Source of the DNA: Fragilaria crotonensis
Taxonomy: Eukaryota > Bacillariophyta > Fragilariophyceae > Fragilariales > Fragilariaceae
Direction of reading: 5' to 3'
Assembly: GCA_022925895.1 (NCBI GenBank)
Contig: JAKSYS010000116.1
Span: 50,937-114,936 of the forward strand
Length of the DNA: 64,000 nucleotides
Shown here: piece after piece, positions 47,927 through 59,102 of the stretch
How the letters are laid out: each line of letters opens with the position of its first letter
Numbering within the stretch: position 1 is the stretch's first letter
The notes under the pieces: model-generated
Seen by the model: only the letters and a program-made list of their open reading frames with translations
What the model was told of the DNA's origin: nothing
The model's database searches: none
Position numbers and translations under genes: made by a program

Positions 47927-49819
47927 TCAGCCATCCCAGATAAAAGGATTAGCGAACAGGTTCTGGAGGCCATCTTCATCATCTAGTATATTGTCCAGCA
48001 AGTCATTGATGTTATCCCAATGGTGATAGGCCCATTGCGCGTAGAAATTCCGATCAGTCGTGACGTCTTGCAGCTTGTCCACATCAAAGAAATCATCATT
48101 CTGAGAAAGGTGAAGGTATGCCGCAGGACCAATTGTGTCGTGGATCTTCCACCATACAATATAACATGGGGCATACTGAGCGCAATTCTCGTCCTCGACG
48201 CAGGTCGGTGCAATCGAGTTTGTTTCCTCTGGTGCATCATGAATGCAACAAAAACTAGGTTCGCAGGCTTTGAGACATGTGCTGAATCTTCCAAGATTTT
48301 TGCTGTCATACTTTGAGCAAAGCTGCGCTAGATTGTTCGGCGCACACGGTAAGCCGGTCGATCCTTTCTTTGGACAATTGCCTCGATCATATGTATACGT
48401 AGGTATCACCACGCCGCCTGCATTGGGGTTTCTCGACGTTGGGACTGGTGCTCGCGTAGGCTTTCCTATGGGCTTAGGTGTCTTAACACCCGGTTTCTTT
48501 GTCGGCGATTGAGTCGAAACTATGGTTGGCTTGGGCGACCTCTTCGTCGGTTTCTTTGTTGGTGACTGAGGGGTGCGCGTGCGTGACGATGGTGAGGAGG
48601 TTGGCTCGTCGGCAGTCGTCGGATCCCTCGTTGGTGTTGGAGTTTTCGTAGCAACACCAACTCCTGTCGGTTCTACTGAAGGAGACGGTGACACGGACAT
48701 GCTGCCAGTAGCAGGAGTTGTTGATGGAACACCAGTTCCCGCGGGTGCTACTGACGGAGACGGAGAAATGGATGTGTTGATATCCATCGATGGAGACGCA
48801 GACGACGAAATAAGCATGTCGCTGGGTTCTGTAGTGCGAATACCACCATCAGTTAGTTCTGTCGACGGCGTGGTCGACGGAGACAACGAAACGGTCGTAC
48901 CACCAGGCGCTATTGACGGTTCCGGCGATGTTGTAACACTGACCGACGGGAGAGCATCGTCATCAAGCCCCAAGGCATCATCGTTTGTTTGAACTGTATC
49001 TTTTAAAGTTGCGCTCACATTGCCAACTGTGACCACTGCGTCTTGATCATCAATAGACGCTGTGAGATTCTGACCATCCCTTGAGATCGTCAAATTCAGT
49101 CCGTTGATGTTGACTGTGACATTCTCACCGCCGATAATAGCCGATGCATTAAGACTACCGAGACTGATGGTCGCATTCTCTTGATTTCGCATGGATGCCA
49201 CGCGAAGATTGTCTCCCGGTAGTGCTTCGATTCGATTCATGTCATTCAGAGGAGAAGAAACAACTGTCGCGTCGAGAGTGGCCGTCACGGTCAGGTTTTG
49301 CATGAAGACCATCACATTCAGATCATTGATTTCGACCGTGATATTATCGTTGTCAATGATCCTGGATACATTGCGAGCTCCAAAAGTTACTGACAGGCTC
49401 TGGCTGACGAGAGTTGGTGACTCTTCGAGATTGTCCAGAGACCGAGGACCCAGTTGATCACGAACCCCATCGCCAGCGTCCCTGGAGAGTGAAAGCAATC
49501 GTGAAACGAAGCTTCCCTTCTGCGACAGAAAATCGTCATTAGATTGCAGCCTTCGTCTTGTTCCTGTCCCACGGTCGATCGTGCGCATTACAGTAGACGA
49601 GGAGTACTCGTTGTAGCGCTCCCTCAGAAGCACCCAATCTATGCTTTCCGACTCGAGGACAGCGACTGACTTTATGATTTGCATCTTTTCATCATAACTT
49701 AGTTTTGCGCTTCCAGCTTTGCCTCGACAACGGTCTGAAGAGTCCAAAAATACTGCAGAAATCAGGCAACACAGACATGCTGCAACAGCTTTCGCAACAG
49801 TAACGAGTCTATTTTTCAT
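47927..49819 (-). CDS. Secreted mucin-like Cys-rich protein, paralogue B
   Basis: Intronless, 630 residues, function unknown. Signal peptide or anchor VAKAVAACLCCLISAVFLD at the start. The middle has beta-rich, N-glycosylation-rich repeats (GGENVTVNINGLNLTISRDG-like units), then a Ser/Thr/Pro-rich stalk with Pro-Thr-Lys repeats (SPTKKPTKRSPKPT). The C-terminal domain matches paralogue A: GNCPKKG, CAPNNLAQLC, FSTCLKACEPSFCCIH, NCAQYAPCYIVWWKIHDT, QNDDFFDVD. I recall similar domains in other diatom secreted proteins, so this may be a lineage-specific family of cell-surface glycoproteins. No GPI signal is evident at the end. It lies on the same strand as paralogue A, which is tandem with it. Confidence 0.8.
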   Translation of the reverse strand: MKNRLVTVAKAVAACLCCLISAVFLDSSDRCRGKAGSAKLSYDEKMQIIKSVAVLESESIDWVLLRERYNEYSSSTVMRTIDRGTGTRRRLQSNDDFLSQKGSFVSRLLSLSRDAGDGVRDQLGPRSLDNLEESPTLVSQSLSVTFGARNVSRIIDNDNITVEINDLNVMVFMQNLTVTATLDATVVSSPLNDMNRIEALPGDNLRVASMRNQENATISLGSLNASAIIGGENVTVNINGLNLTISRDGQNLTASIDDQDAVVTVGNVSATLKDTVQTNDDALGLDDDALPSVSVTTSPEPSIAPGGTTVSLSPSTTPSTELTDGGIRTTEPSDMLISSSASPSMDINTSISPSPSVAPAGTGVPSTTPATGSMSVSPSPSVEPTGVGVATKTPTPTRDPTTADEPTSSPSSRTRTPQSPTKKPTKRSPKPTIVSTQSPTKKPGVKTPKPIGKPTRAPVPTSRNPNAGGVVIPTYTYDRGNCPKKGSTGLPCAPNNLAQLCSKYDSKNLGRFSTCLKACEPSFCCIHDAPEETNSIAPTCVEDENCAQYAPCYIVWWKIHDTIGPAAYLHLSQNDDFFDVDKLQDVTTDRNFYAQWAYHHWDNINDLLDNILDDEDGLQNLFANPFIWDG

Positions 49820-51822
49820 CGCTAGTGTTGGATGCTGTGATGAAGACTAGTTTCAGTGTCACTTCAATGAGGTAATGATCAAGGACCTAGTCCGGACAAC
49901 AGCATGTTGTGAATTCGCAAGTGTTGGAAAGGTGCTCAGCTTGTGGGTGATATTGAGGGAAGGCGGAAGGCAAGCTCAGTGCACAGTGCACATCAGTTCT
50001 TGTTGGCAAGTTTTGCCCAGGGTCCAAAAATCTGTGCCGAGTGACATTTTCGGTCACCGCAACGGCGGCACATCCATTCGTCTTGTTTACAATAATGTCG
50101 CACTACGGTAGTAGCTAGAATTTAATACTGGCGTCCCACGTAGCAGCACAGCGCACTTATGAAAGTAACCCCCCAACTTTTTTTGTGAAAAATTTCCGTA
50201 TGCAGTATGCATATGTCTATGAGTCATGAGACTATGAGTCTTTAGATCCCACGACCCATTTTGGTCCGCCAATTTCGGCAACACTGTGCAGGTCGAGAAG
50301 ACCTATGTCAACTATTCCTAGTATCTATCAAGGTCCTTGCAATAACAAGGTCGTTACCCATTGGTAACACACGATTCCAATGCCGATTTAGAATACGGAA
50401 CCTAGTCGGTGACATTCGAGTGCCACCAGGTAGTTGTGATATGATGTAATAATACAGAGTAGACAAGTGGTGCCGACAACTGTTCAAACGATACATTTGT
50501 TCTGGAAAACAATCGATTACATTCGTCGATTTGCTGGCGGGTGCAAATCCTCGTCTACATCTACTACGTAAAGTAACTTGTCGGCACTGGTCGGATAATC
50601 AAATTCTTTAGCTACTAGTAGCCTACTCTGAGCCCTGACCAACGCTCCGACTTTCGTAGCACTCGCCTAGCAAAACATGTTAGGCCACATCAATCCACAA
50701 GTTCAACTCATTCAAGGGTCATGTCTGCCGCCTTGTTGCCGATTTGCACATCATCAGCATAACTTTACACGCTCCTGAGTCTTGTGCAACCATTGCGCAG
50801 CGCAGAATTCACTACCCACGCCAAGCAGGGGTATCTCATTACCTTGCCTGTTGTCGGCGGTGCCTGAAGTTTCTCGTCACGAATCACAACGAATTATGCT
50901 GATGCATCACAATCTCCATGGACTGCCACAGTACTTCACTGCCTGTATCCTGGTCTGACAGTACAGACAGACACGTTTCTTGTGGGAACCTGCCATCAAT
51001 CATAGGAAAACGCGACTAGACTGGTCCCTCAGTATTCTCTTGTAAGAGAATACAGGTAGTCTGCGACCAGTTCTTGACAGTTGACATGCACCTGCCTTGA
51101 AGTCGCTGGATTAGGATTTGGTGCTGTGCGTCTGGATCCTGGTCAAGGAACACGCATGAACATCGGTGTTTGAGTCGACCTTGGCACCAGTCGCTTTGTT
51201 GATGTTGCGACAACCGTAGACGTTAAGTTATGATATCAGGTACAAGTATCAGGTACTTCATGCTTCATGCAACTGGAGCCGTGTACTTTATTGTAGGGAG
51301 CCCGTGCATGTCCACTAATCGAGCCGGCCATGACCTGCGGAACTGTACGGGAGTACTGAGTTATACTTATTACTGGTACAGTGTACGGTATTTCTTTCCT
51401 CTGAGGAGCAGTCTGAGATTCGTAGGTAGAGTTGATGTGTAACTTAATTTGCAATATAATTTATGAAGTCGATTTTTTTAGAAAAGCTCGATCGGCTCGA
51501 TTAGGGGACATACACGGCTTCCCATACTACAAATATGCATAGCGGTAGATTGTACACGTGTACTACATATGCATACTATCGCTGGGTTTGGGCGTGTGTC
51601 CCAAAAACTTTAACTACAGTACTATGATACAGTAACAATGGGGTGAGATTTTATTCGAAGTAGTCAAGGGCAATGAGTGGCTGTCAGCGAAGGTCGTATC
51701 CTTCTTTCAACACAGACATCTAACACCTTGGGAATTTCTGAGTCGGAAGATATGAACCATATAAAATCAGAAATCAACTTGAAAGAATCAATTCGCACAA
51801 CTTTGGAAACGGCCGAGTCATC
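49820..51822. other. Long intergenic region
   Basis: About 2 kb between divergent genes. No supportable gene. A 10-bp perfect stem with a 2-nt loop (GTATTCTCTT...AAGAGAATAC) lies near 51031-51055. GTAC words occur at 51235-51380. It should hold the promoters of paralogue B and of dihydroxyacid dehydratase. Confidence 0.5.
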
Positions 51823-53882
51823 ATGAAGCTGGTTGTTTCTGCCTTGTTGGCTCAGACGGCTGTGGCCTTTGTCCCCCTATCGGCAAGTCGTCCCAAGTCG
51901 TCAGAACTTCGAATGGCCGCAGATGGTGTCCTGAACAAATACAGTCGGTACGACACGACTTCCGTAGTTGTTGTTTCGATGTAGAAACATCTGATCCTCA
52001 CCCGCTTTTCTATGGACAGCATCTTGACTGAGCCAAAGTCACAAGGCGCTTCCCAGGCCATGCTGTACGCCACTGGACTAAAGGAAGAAGACATGAACAA
52101 GCCTCAAGTTGGCATTTGTTCTGTCTGGTACGAGGGCAACCCTTGCAACATGCATCTATTGGACCTCTCCGAACACGTGAAGAAGGGAGTAACGGGCGCC
52201 GACTTGGTTGGATACCGTTTTAATACCATTGGTGTCAGTGACGGAATCTCCATGGGAACGTCTGGAATGCGATTTTCGTTGCAATCTCGTGACTTGATTG
52301 CGGATTCGATTGAAACTACCATGGGAGCTCAATGGTACGATGGTTTGATTGCCCTTCCAGGATGCGATAAAAACATGCCTGGATGTATCATGGCCATGGG
52401 TCGTTTGAACAGGCCTAGTATTATGGTTTACGGAGGTACTATTCGTGCTGGAACACAACCTTCGACTGGTGCACCCCTCGACATCGTCTCTGCCTTTCAA
52501 TCCTACGGAGAGTACATCTACGATCGCATCAGTGAAGAGGAACGGAAAGAAATCACCCAACACTCATGCCCTGGACCTGGCGCTTGTGGTGGTATGTACA
52601 CTGCGAATACAATGGCGACTGCTATTGAGGCCCTCGGTATGTCTTTGCCGTACTCAAGTTCCTCCCCTGCTGATTCCAAGGAAAAGAAGGAGGAGTGCCT
52701 GGAAGCGGGTAAAGCCATGCTTCGCTTGCTCGAAATGGACCTCAAGCCACGTGACATCATGACCAAGGGGGCGTTTGAGAACGCTATTCGCATGGTCATG
52801 ATGACGGGAGGAAGTACGAATGCTGTCTTGCACCTGATCGCCATGTCGCGATCTTGCCAAGATCCAGCTGTAGCCGTCACCTTAGAAGATTTTCAACGTA
52901 TATCCAATGTGACGCCATTCTTGGCTGACTTAAAGCCGTCTGGAAAATACGTCATGGAAGATGTTCAGAACATCGGAGGTACCCCGGGTATGATCAAGTT
53001 CTTGATTGATAATGGCATGTTTGATGGTGATCAAATGACTGTGACGGGACAGACACACAACGAGAATCTCAAAGACCATCCTGGTCTGACTCCCGGTCAG
53101 GAGATTATTCGACCGCTTTCCAATCCAATCAAGCCAACAGGTCACTTGCAAATGATGTATGGTAACCTTTGTCCAGGAGGTGGTGTCGCAAAGATTACTG
53201 GAAAGGAAGGAGAGACTTTCACGGTAGGTTTTTACAAGCTGATTTGCGTGGCTTTGTGCGTTGCTGCTTTGGCTGATTCTGACTTTATTCACAGGGAACT
53301 GCTCGAGTGTACGACAACGAACAGCTTATGATGCGTGGCTTGGAGAACAAGGAGATCAAGGCTGGTGATGTAGTCATCATCCGTTACGAAGGGCCAAAGG
53401 GAGGCCCCGGTTTGCCGGAAATGTTGACACCCACTTCTGCCATCATTGGCGCTGGTTTGGGCGACAAGGTCGCTCTGTTGACTGATGGCCGTTTCTCTGG
53501 AGGAAGTCACGGCTTCTGTATCGGTCACATTACGCCCGAAGCACAAGTTGGCGGTCCTATCGCTTTGGTTAAGAATGGCGACCCTATTCGTATTGACGCT
53601 CGTTCCGAAGCCCGAACAATTGACTTGCTCATTTCCGATGAGGAATGGGAAAAACGTCGGAAAGAATTTGTTGCGCCACCCCTGCGGTCGAGCTTTGGAA
53701 CTCTCTTCAAGTACATACAATCCGTCGCTACCGCTAGCGAGGGTTGTGTGACCGATGAAGTTGGTAGTGTGTCGGCGTCTGACATCGCACAGGCTGCTAC
53801 CAAGACGCCAGCCGTGGCCGAGATGGAAATGCAGATTGCTGCTCTGCAGGCTCAGATCGACGCCCTCAAGATGACCGCCTAA
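51823..53882 (+). CDS. ILVD: Dihydroxyacid dehydratase, plastid-targeted
   Basis: Dihydroxyacid dehydratase makes the 2-keto acids that lead to valine, leucine and isoleucine. Exons 51823..51947, 52020..53223, 53295..53882 (72- and 71-bp introns, GTACGA/ACAG and GTAGGT/ACAG); 638 residues. The N-terminus [20 protein letters not shown] is a signal peptide with an AF cleavage motif, the bipartite presequence of complex plastids. Fe-S ligands lie in [23 protein letters not shown] and [15 protein letters not shown]; the substrate region ends [14 protein letters not shown]. The last 50 residues are an Ala/Gln-rich helix ([18 protein letters not shown]) that looks like a coiled coil, absent from typical enzymes. 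High conservation and clean frames. Confidence 0.95.
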
Positions 53883-54673
53883 CTCAGTGGTGTCCATGAC
53901 ACAATCCGTAGTACACTTTTAACAAGCAGCCATCGCGGACTCCTGCTCCTTGACTTCGTACCCCAGGTACATGGAGAAAGGGCTTCTAATAATGCTGTAG
54001 GTGTTCGTGAACGAAACACTCTAGTAGGTCATCATTTTTAGCTTTGGCCACTTTCTTGTGGGCGCATTGAGAACCTGCGAAACAATCAGCAGAAGCCTTT
54101 CCGTTGTCACATCGTTTGCGATTTACCCTGTACATGTAGGTAAGTTGTTATTTGAATATGAAGCGGAACTATGCGCCGAGTTCAAGTTAAGCTTATTGAA
54201 CTACATTATACTCTATTGGAATACTGGAGTACTGCGGTATTGGTATAGTAGTAGTAGCACTTGTACTGCTCGAACCCTGAGCTCACGTAGAATACTCGTA
54301 CTATGTCATTTTGATGTCATGTTGCATGCATTTTCCTGCCTGCGAAACCAGTTCGTTTTACTTATGACATCATGTTGTGTGTCATTGACTATTCACCAAT
54401 CAGATGCCAGGATTATTGCTTTTCCCATGACGACAGTGTGGTTTGCATTCGTTGTAGGTGATTTTCAGTCATCCACCAATCGAATTACGTATATTTGAGA
54501 AAGATTCAAGTCCTTGCTTGACCTCAACCAAAATCCATCATCACAACGCGATTGTTTAACAGTTTCTTCCCGCGCCGTCGCACAAAAGCGTTCTGCTCGA
54601 AGATCGCTGTGAGGCCACAAAGAAGCAATCCAGCCCTGCTTCAGTTGCTACTACTACCTACATCACTCACAAC
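53883..54673. other. Intergenic region
   Basis: About 790 bases. An open stretch at 54058-54498 overlaps GTAC/ACTGGAGTA repeats (54190-54310) and has no domain; I do not consider it a gene. It probably holds the upstream region of the small protein at 54674. Confidence 0.5.
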
Positions 54674-55054
54674 ATGCCCCGTATTCTGAGTCGCACGGCC
54701 TTGCCAAACATGAAAAGGGCGCAAGGGACGAAGCGTAGTTACCATAATAACTTGAATAGCAACTCCTCCTCAGTTGCCCCCAGGTCCCAGCCTCCCACAC
54801 ACGCTGGCAATGCCTCGTGTATCAATCTCATGGAAGCGCTTTCACTTTATGACAGCTCGTCGTCAACATCATCCTACTATGCTGGCGGCAATTCCCCGTC
54901 AGCGTCTTCAACGCCGCCGCATCAACAACAAGATACATCGTCGACAGATGACTGGGGTCAGTACGTGGATGTATCTGTTCATTTGACTGTATCTCAATCC
55001 GTGGGAACGAACGACTATCGCCGTTCTGAAAGTTGGATTAACTTCTTTTCGTAA
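54674..55054 (+). CDS. Small Ser-rich hypothetical protein
   Basis: 126 codons starting MPRILSRTALPNMKRAQ. Low-complexity, Ser/Asn/Gln-rich, with NLMEALSLYDSSSSTSSYYA and DDWGQYVDV. Nothing matches a known domain. The CAGTACGTGG after DDWGQ could be a donor, so the last 35 residues may be intron and the true 3' end lies further right. The start is preceded by a C-rich, pyrimidine-rich leader, which fits a transcribed 5' UTR. Existence as a gene is probable, structure uncertain. Confidence 0.5.
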   Translation: MPRILSRTALPNMKRAQGTKRSYHNNLNSNSSSVAPRSQPPTHAGNASCINLMEALSLYDSSSSTSSYYAGGNSPSASSTPPHQQQDTSSTDDWGQYVDVSVHLTVSQSVGTNDYRRSESWINFFS

Positions 55055-55609
55055 ATATGAGTAATTGGACGGCCACTTCAATATTTGCGAATCAGACATC
55101 AGAAGCCGTTCCTCAATGTTTATATGGCTACCTGGGACTTTAAGATCCCGTTCGAATCGCACCGCAACATGAATCAGCCGTATCTGTTTTGTAGCGCACT
55201 ACGCACACACACCAACAACCCATTTCCCCGTCCTGCAGAAAGTATCAGTCGCAATTTGGTACTAACAGAAACGCTAAAGCCACAAGTAAATTGAAAGTTA
55301 GAAAGTGATAGCCAAAGACAGTACATCTGCAACCTTTATAACTGTTTTCTCCAGTGTATTCCAGTAACGTGATTCCAGTGCGCAACGGGTACATTGGCTT
55401 GTTTGTCGTGGCATAGAAACTGCTGGCGATTTCTATTGCCTTGCACTAACATTTGCGCAAGTACTAAGTCATCGTTTCTACGAGGTTGTTCATGTTACCC
55501 CTGTCCCACTAGTAGAATATGCTGGAGTAATTGTTGTCATGTTGGGAGTTGGGACCAAAGTCGCGAAATGCGAGACGGCTACTACAAGTACTTGTACTTT
55601 GTACTACAA
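55055..55609. other. Intergenic region
   Basis: About 550 bases, no supportable gene. It may contain a spliced 3' part of the small protein to its left. Confidence 0.4.
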
Positions 55610-55833
55610 CAATAGCGACCAAAGGAATTATGACCGAGGATGACCGAAAATTGGAAACGGCCCTAGTTTTGCACCCAGCCGAGTTAACTGTTAACCCGTG
55701 TAATGGTGGCTTCCTATAGCCTATAGGAAGCCACCATTACACGGGTTAACAGTTAACTCGGCTGGGTGCAAAACTAGTAGGGCCGTTTCTAATTTTCGGT
55801 CATCGTCGGTCATAATTCCTTTGGTCGCTATTG
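55610..55833. repeat. 224-bp near-perfect inverted repeat (palindrome)
   Basis: The arms are 55610-55719 and 55721-55833, meeting at a single unpaired C (TATAGCCTATA centre). Comparing arms, I find two mismatches and one 3-bp insertion in the right arm (about 98% identical). As DNA it could extrude a cruciform; as RNA it would fold into one long hairpin. It encodes no protein and lies between GTAC-rich DNA on the right and a gene-poor stretch on the left. Confidence 0.95.
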
Positions 55834-56514
55834 AGTAGTAGAGCGTCGACTATTGTCATAGTAGGTAGAAGCGTAGTAGCACTAGTTTACAGTGAATTCG
55901 AGTACTTGTACCATGTACAGTACTACCGTAGTACGAGTAGGGGTACTCCATTATTACATAAATATGATATAGGAGTATCATAGTACTCCGAGTACCTGGT
56001 ACTGGTACCTGGTACCTGGTCCAGTACTCGAGTACCAGGTACTCGGTACCGTTGCTGGAGGCTGGAGGATTCGGAATTGGGAAAGGACAAAGTACAGTAC
56101 AAGTACCAGGTACCAGGTACGCACACACTGATTTTTGTTTGTCATGATCAACTCTGCGAGTGCACGGGTATCACACACCTGGGTTGTGGGTTGTGGCCAA
56201 ACAAACGGTGCATTACAGTTAATACTGGATACTGGTACCGATACTGTAGTCTTCGGAAGATAGGGATGTATGTTCATACTGTACAAGGTACAAGTACGTT
56301 GTACTTGTACCTGGTAACATGTAACCGTGAATTTGGAGGCCCACTCTCCCCGCACAGTCGCACAGACCAGAGTCATCCTCCTTTTTGACCGGAGAGCGGT
56401 AAGTCACGAAGGAGCTGCGCTGCGAGCTGCGAGTATGATACGCGTGAGTGAAAGTCGTAGATGCGGCAACGGGCACAAAACTAGTTTCTATCTGAACATA
56501 TTTCAAATAACTCC
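55834..56514. repeat. GTAC-dense intergenic tract
   Basis: The densest GTAC region of the window, 55900-56320, with overlapping GGTACCTGGTACC, CAGTACTCGAGTACC and GTACTTGTACC words in both orientations. No gene. It forms the upstream region of the PRA1-family gene, which starts at 56515. Confidence 0.7.
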
Positions 56515-57702
56515 ATGTCAACACAAGGAGATCCAATTGCCATGGCGTCGGCGAGTGGTGCCATGTCATCCATGATGGGATTGATGGGTTCAGTGTAAGT
56601 CCTTCGTTGTTTGTAGACAGTGAGAATGAATAGCCGTCCGTTGCCTGCATGTTTCCAACGACGCTATTGGAGCCGTAGGAATTGGTATTAGTATCTACGT
56701 AAAATTCAATTCTGCCAACAACTCGAAAGGGAGCAATGACCAAGAAGTCCATCGATTCAGATGAAGGCCAAATCCTTTGGTTGATAATGCTGTTTAAACA
56801 ATGCGGTCGCTACATTGACCTTTGACAACTCAAAAGGCCAGATGAGGTCGATCGTGAATTATCGTTGCCCGAGTCGTGCCTTTCTGCGTCATTCCAGATG
56901 TGCTATGATCATGTTTTGTCCGTGCTGGCTCTGCTAACTCCATTCCCTCTTCAATTATGTCCAACTTCACAGTAAAGAGAAGTGGGACGCGTCTGGTGGT
57001 AACGAAGCCTTATCTCGCCTCTCGGCGTCGATTCCGCAGGGTACCAAGGATACCTTGGGGTCTGCTGCCAAAAACTTGTTCAATAAGGACCACTTGCGAA
57101 GCCTCACGGTTTTCTTTGGGATTGGAGAAGAGCGTGCATTTTACTTGGAGAAATCGCCATCCCTACTGACAGCAAGATTGCGACACAACTTCACTTTTTT
57201 CTACCTCAATTACATGGTTGTGTTTGGGATTCTGTTTGTCCTGACCATGATTACAAGCATCACAACCATGATTGGCCTGGTCATATTGGGAGCCGCTTGG
57301 CTGTTCGTCATTCGAGCCTCTAGTGAAGGGCATTTGCAGATTGCCAGTAAGTATCGTGGTCCAACCCGTGATCGACGGCCTATCACTTTGTCGCACATGA
57401 CTCTAACTGTCATGCTTACAACCTTCCGTTTTCTGGCAGGCTTGAAGATCCCGCAAAAACAGGCAACGATCGCGATGGCGACGATTAGCGCGTTGGTTCT
57501 CTTTTATCTTTTGAGTCACATTTTCTGGTGGACTGCTGGTTCCGGCGGTTTCTTGGTGGCCATGCATGCGTTCTTCAGAGATGCCAGTATGCATCAGGAT
57601 CAAGAGGATCGCGTTGAAATGCACGGAGATTTGAGTCTAGATGAGAACGCCTCCTTTCTTAATCCAGTGCAAGAGAAGACCCCTATGATGAACCAAGTGT
57701 AA
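56515..57702 (+). CDS. PRA1/YIP3-family membrane protein
   Basis: Prenylated Rab acceptor family; these proteins act at the ER-Golgi boundary in vesicle traffic. Exons 56515..56594 and 56973..57702 with a 378-bp intron (GTAAGT, CACAG), long for this window; 269 residues. The N-terminus is Met/Ser-rich (MSTQGDPIAMASAS). The PRA1 domain has RLRHNFTFFYLNYMVVFGIL followed by paired hydrophobic segments (FVLTMITSITTMIGLVILGAAWLFVI; TLTVMLTTFRFLAG; IAMATISALVLFYLLSHIFWW) and the FRDAS segment typical of the family (HAFFRDASMHQ). The long intron is open to ATG 56957 and 57055, but the spliced start gives the fuller N-terminus. Confidence 0.85.
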
Positions 57703-58488
57703 TGTTCATTATTGTTTGACATTCTGCGCGACTGTCAATCTATGCTTTTACTTTTATTAACACATTCGAATGACCAAGATCGCAATGATTGTTGTAATCC
57801 TCAATAGCCTCGTAGGATTTTGCAACTTTCTCCAATGCTTACCTTTTCTGTGTGGAGGTCGAACCAATCTTCTTCGCCGCCAATCTCTCGTTTATTGGCT
57901 TACTTGTCAGCGTCCTGGTCGACACATCCTCACAAGTTTCTTGATTCTGTTTGTCGTTTATCGTCTGTTAGAAGACATCTCAAATCTGCTGTAGGCTGCG
58001 AACCATTCCCTCAGCGCGGCACCAGATCTCGTTGCGATCGATTCAGGCAATTTCGATCGCGATACCTTTTTGATGCAGATAGTGCCAGTGAACAAGGAAC
58101 GAGAAGTGCCTGAGTCTATGTACTGTATATTTGTATGCACAGTGTATTGGAACTCCATACTCCAGTCCAAGCACAATTGTACCATGATCACATGATCACA
58201 CATATACGCACATATATAAGCCTTGATAGAATTGCAGTCAAGTACTCCAGTATGTCATAGTCGTACGTTGTACTGGCGCCTTTTGCCTGTCGTTCATTGC
58301 TCTCAATCCCAAGATAAGCATTTGAAAGCATCTCTCAAGCGCGTACCTTGGCGAGAACTTGAACCCGCAAGGACTGAGAAATCTATCTTGACAACATTCA
58401 CTACACTTCATCGTTGGTGCTTTGTTGTCCTTCCTTGAGATTGCTGTAACACCAATTCATCCTCATCATCAGCAACGACGAGAACAAC
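57703..58488. other. Intergenic region
   Basis: About 790 bases. TACTCCAGT copies near 58158 and 58234. A hydrophobic open stretch at 57770 (MTKIAMIVVILNSLVG) has no further support. It contains the promoter of the Y14 gene. Confidence 0.5.
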
Positions 58489-58956
58489 ATGTCTTGGGGA
58501 CGCGACAGTGGGCAGCAACAACTACGTGACAGCGACAACAGTAGCAGCAGTAATAACAATCAACTCGACACTGAACCATCCTCTACGAATCGTCCTCCTG
58601 CGTCCCGTGGAGGCGGTCCGGGGCCCATAAAGTCTGCCAATGGCTGGATTATTTTCGTCACGGGAATCAACCCTCCCGCCACGGATGGTATACATGCCGG
58701 CGATGAAGAAGAGAATTGGATCGACGTGTTTTCAGAATTTGGTCAAGTTTGCAAATTCACCATGAACCGTGATCGACAAACGGGTGCATGCCAGGGGTAT
58801 GCATTAGTGGAATTCGCAGAATATACTGAAGCCCAGGATGCGATCAACGCGTTGCATGGGAAAGAAATTTTGGGGAATGTGGTCGGAGTGGATTGGGCCT
58901 TTGTTCACCCCACCACAGCGAGTAGAGGGCGGCGGACAAGTAGGAATAGGAGATAA
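58489..58956 (+). CDS. RBM8A: Y14/RBM8A, exon-junction complex RNA-binding protein
   Basis: Core component of the exon-junction complex (partner of MAGOH), which marks spliced mRNA. 155 residues, intronless. One RRM: GWIIFVTGINPPATDG (RNP2), FGQVCKFTMNRDRQTGACQG, YALVEFAEY (RNP1) and NVVGVDWAFV, ending in an Arg-rich tail. The pattern GWIIFVTG and the VDWAFV end are specific to Y14 among RRM proteins. A 20-residue insertion (PATDGIHAGDEEENWIDVF) between RNP2 and helix 1 makes the loop longer than in animals. Confidence 0.9.
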   Translation: MSWGRDSGQQQLRDSDNSSSSNNNQLDTEPSSTNRPPASRGGGPGPIKSANGWIIFVTGINPPATDGIHAGDEEENWIDVFSEFGQVCKFTMNRDRQTGACQGYALVEFAEYTEAQDAINALHGKEILGNVVGVDWAFVHPTTASRGRRTSRNRR

Positions 58957-59102
58957 CTTTCACTAGATTTATTTGCCATCCTATTTAGTGCGTCTTCGTT
59001 GGAGGGTCGTAGATCACTCCGATTGAATGCAGACAATTGCATAAGTTATCATCATCCTATCCAATAGGGTAGATCATGCACCTTCTATGCTGCAAGATCA
59101 AT

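Noticed and set aside
54058-54498. 146-codon open frame
   Set aside because: Overlaps GTAC repeats, has no domain, and its composition is not gene-like.
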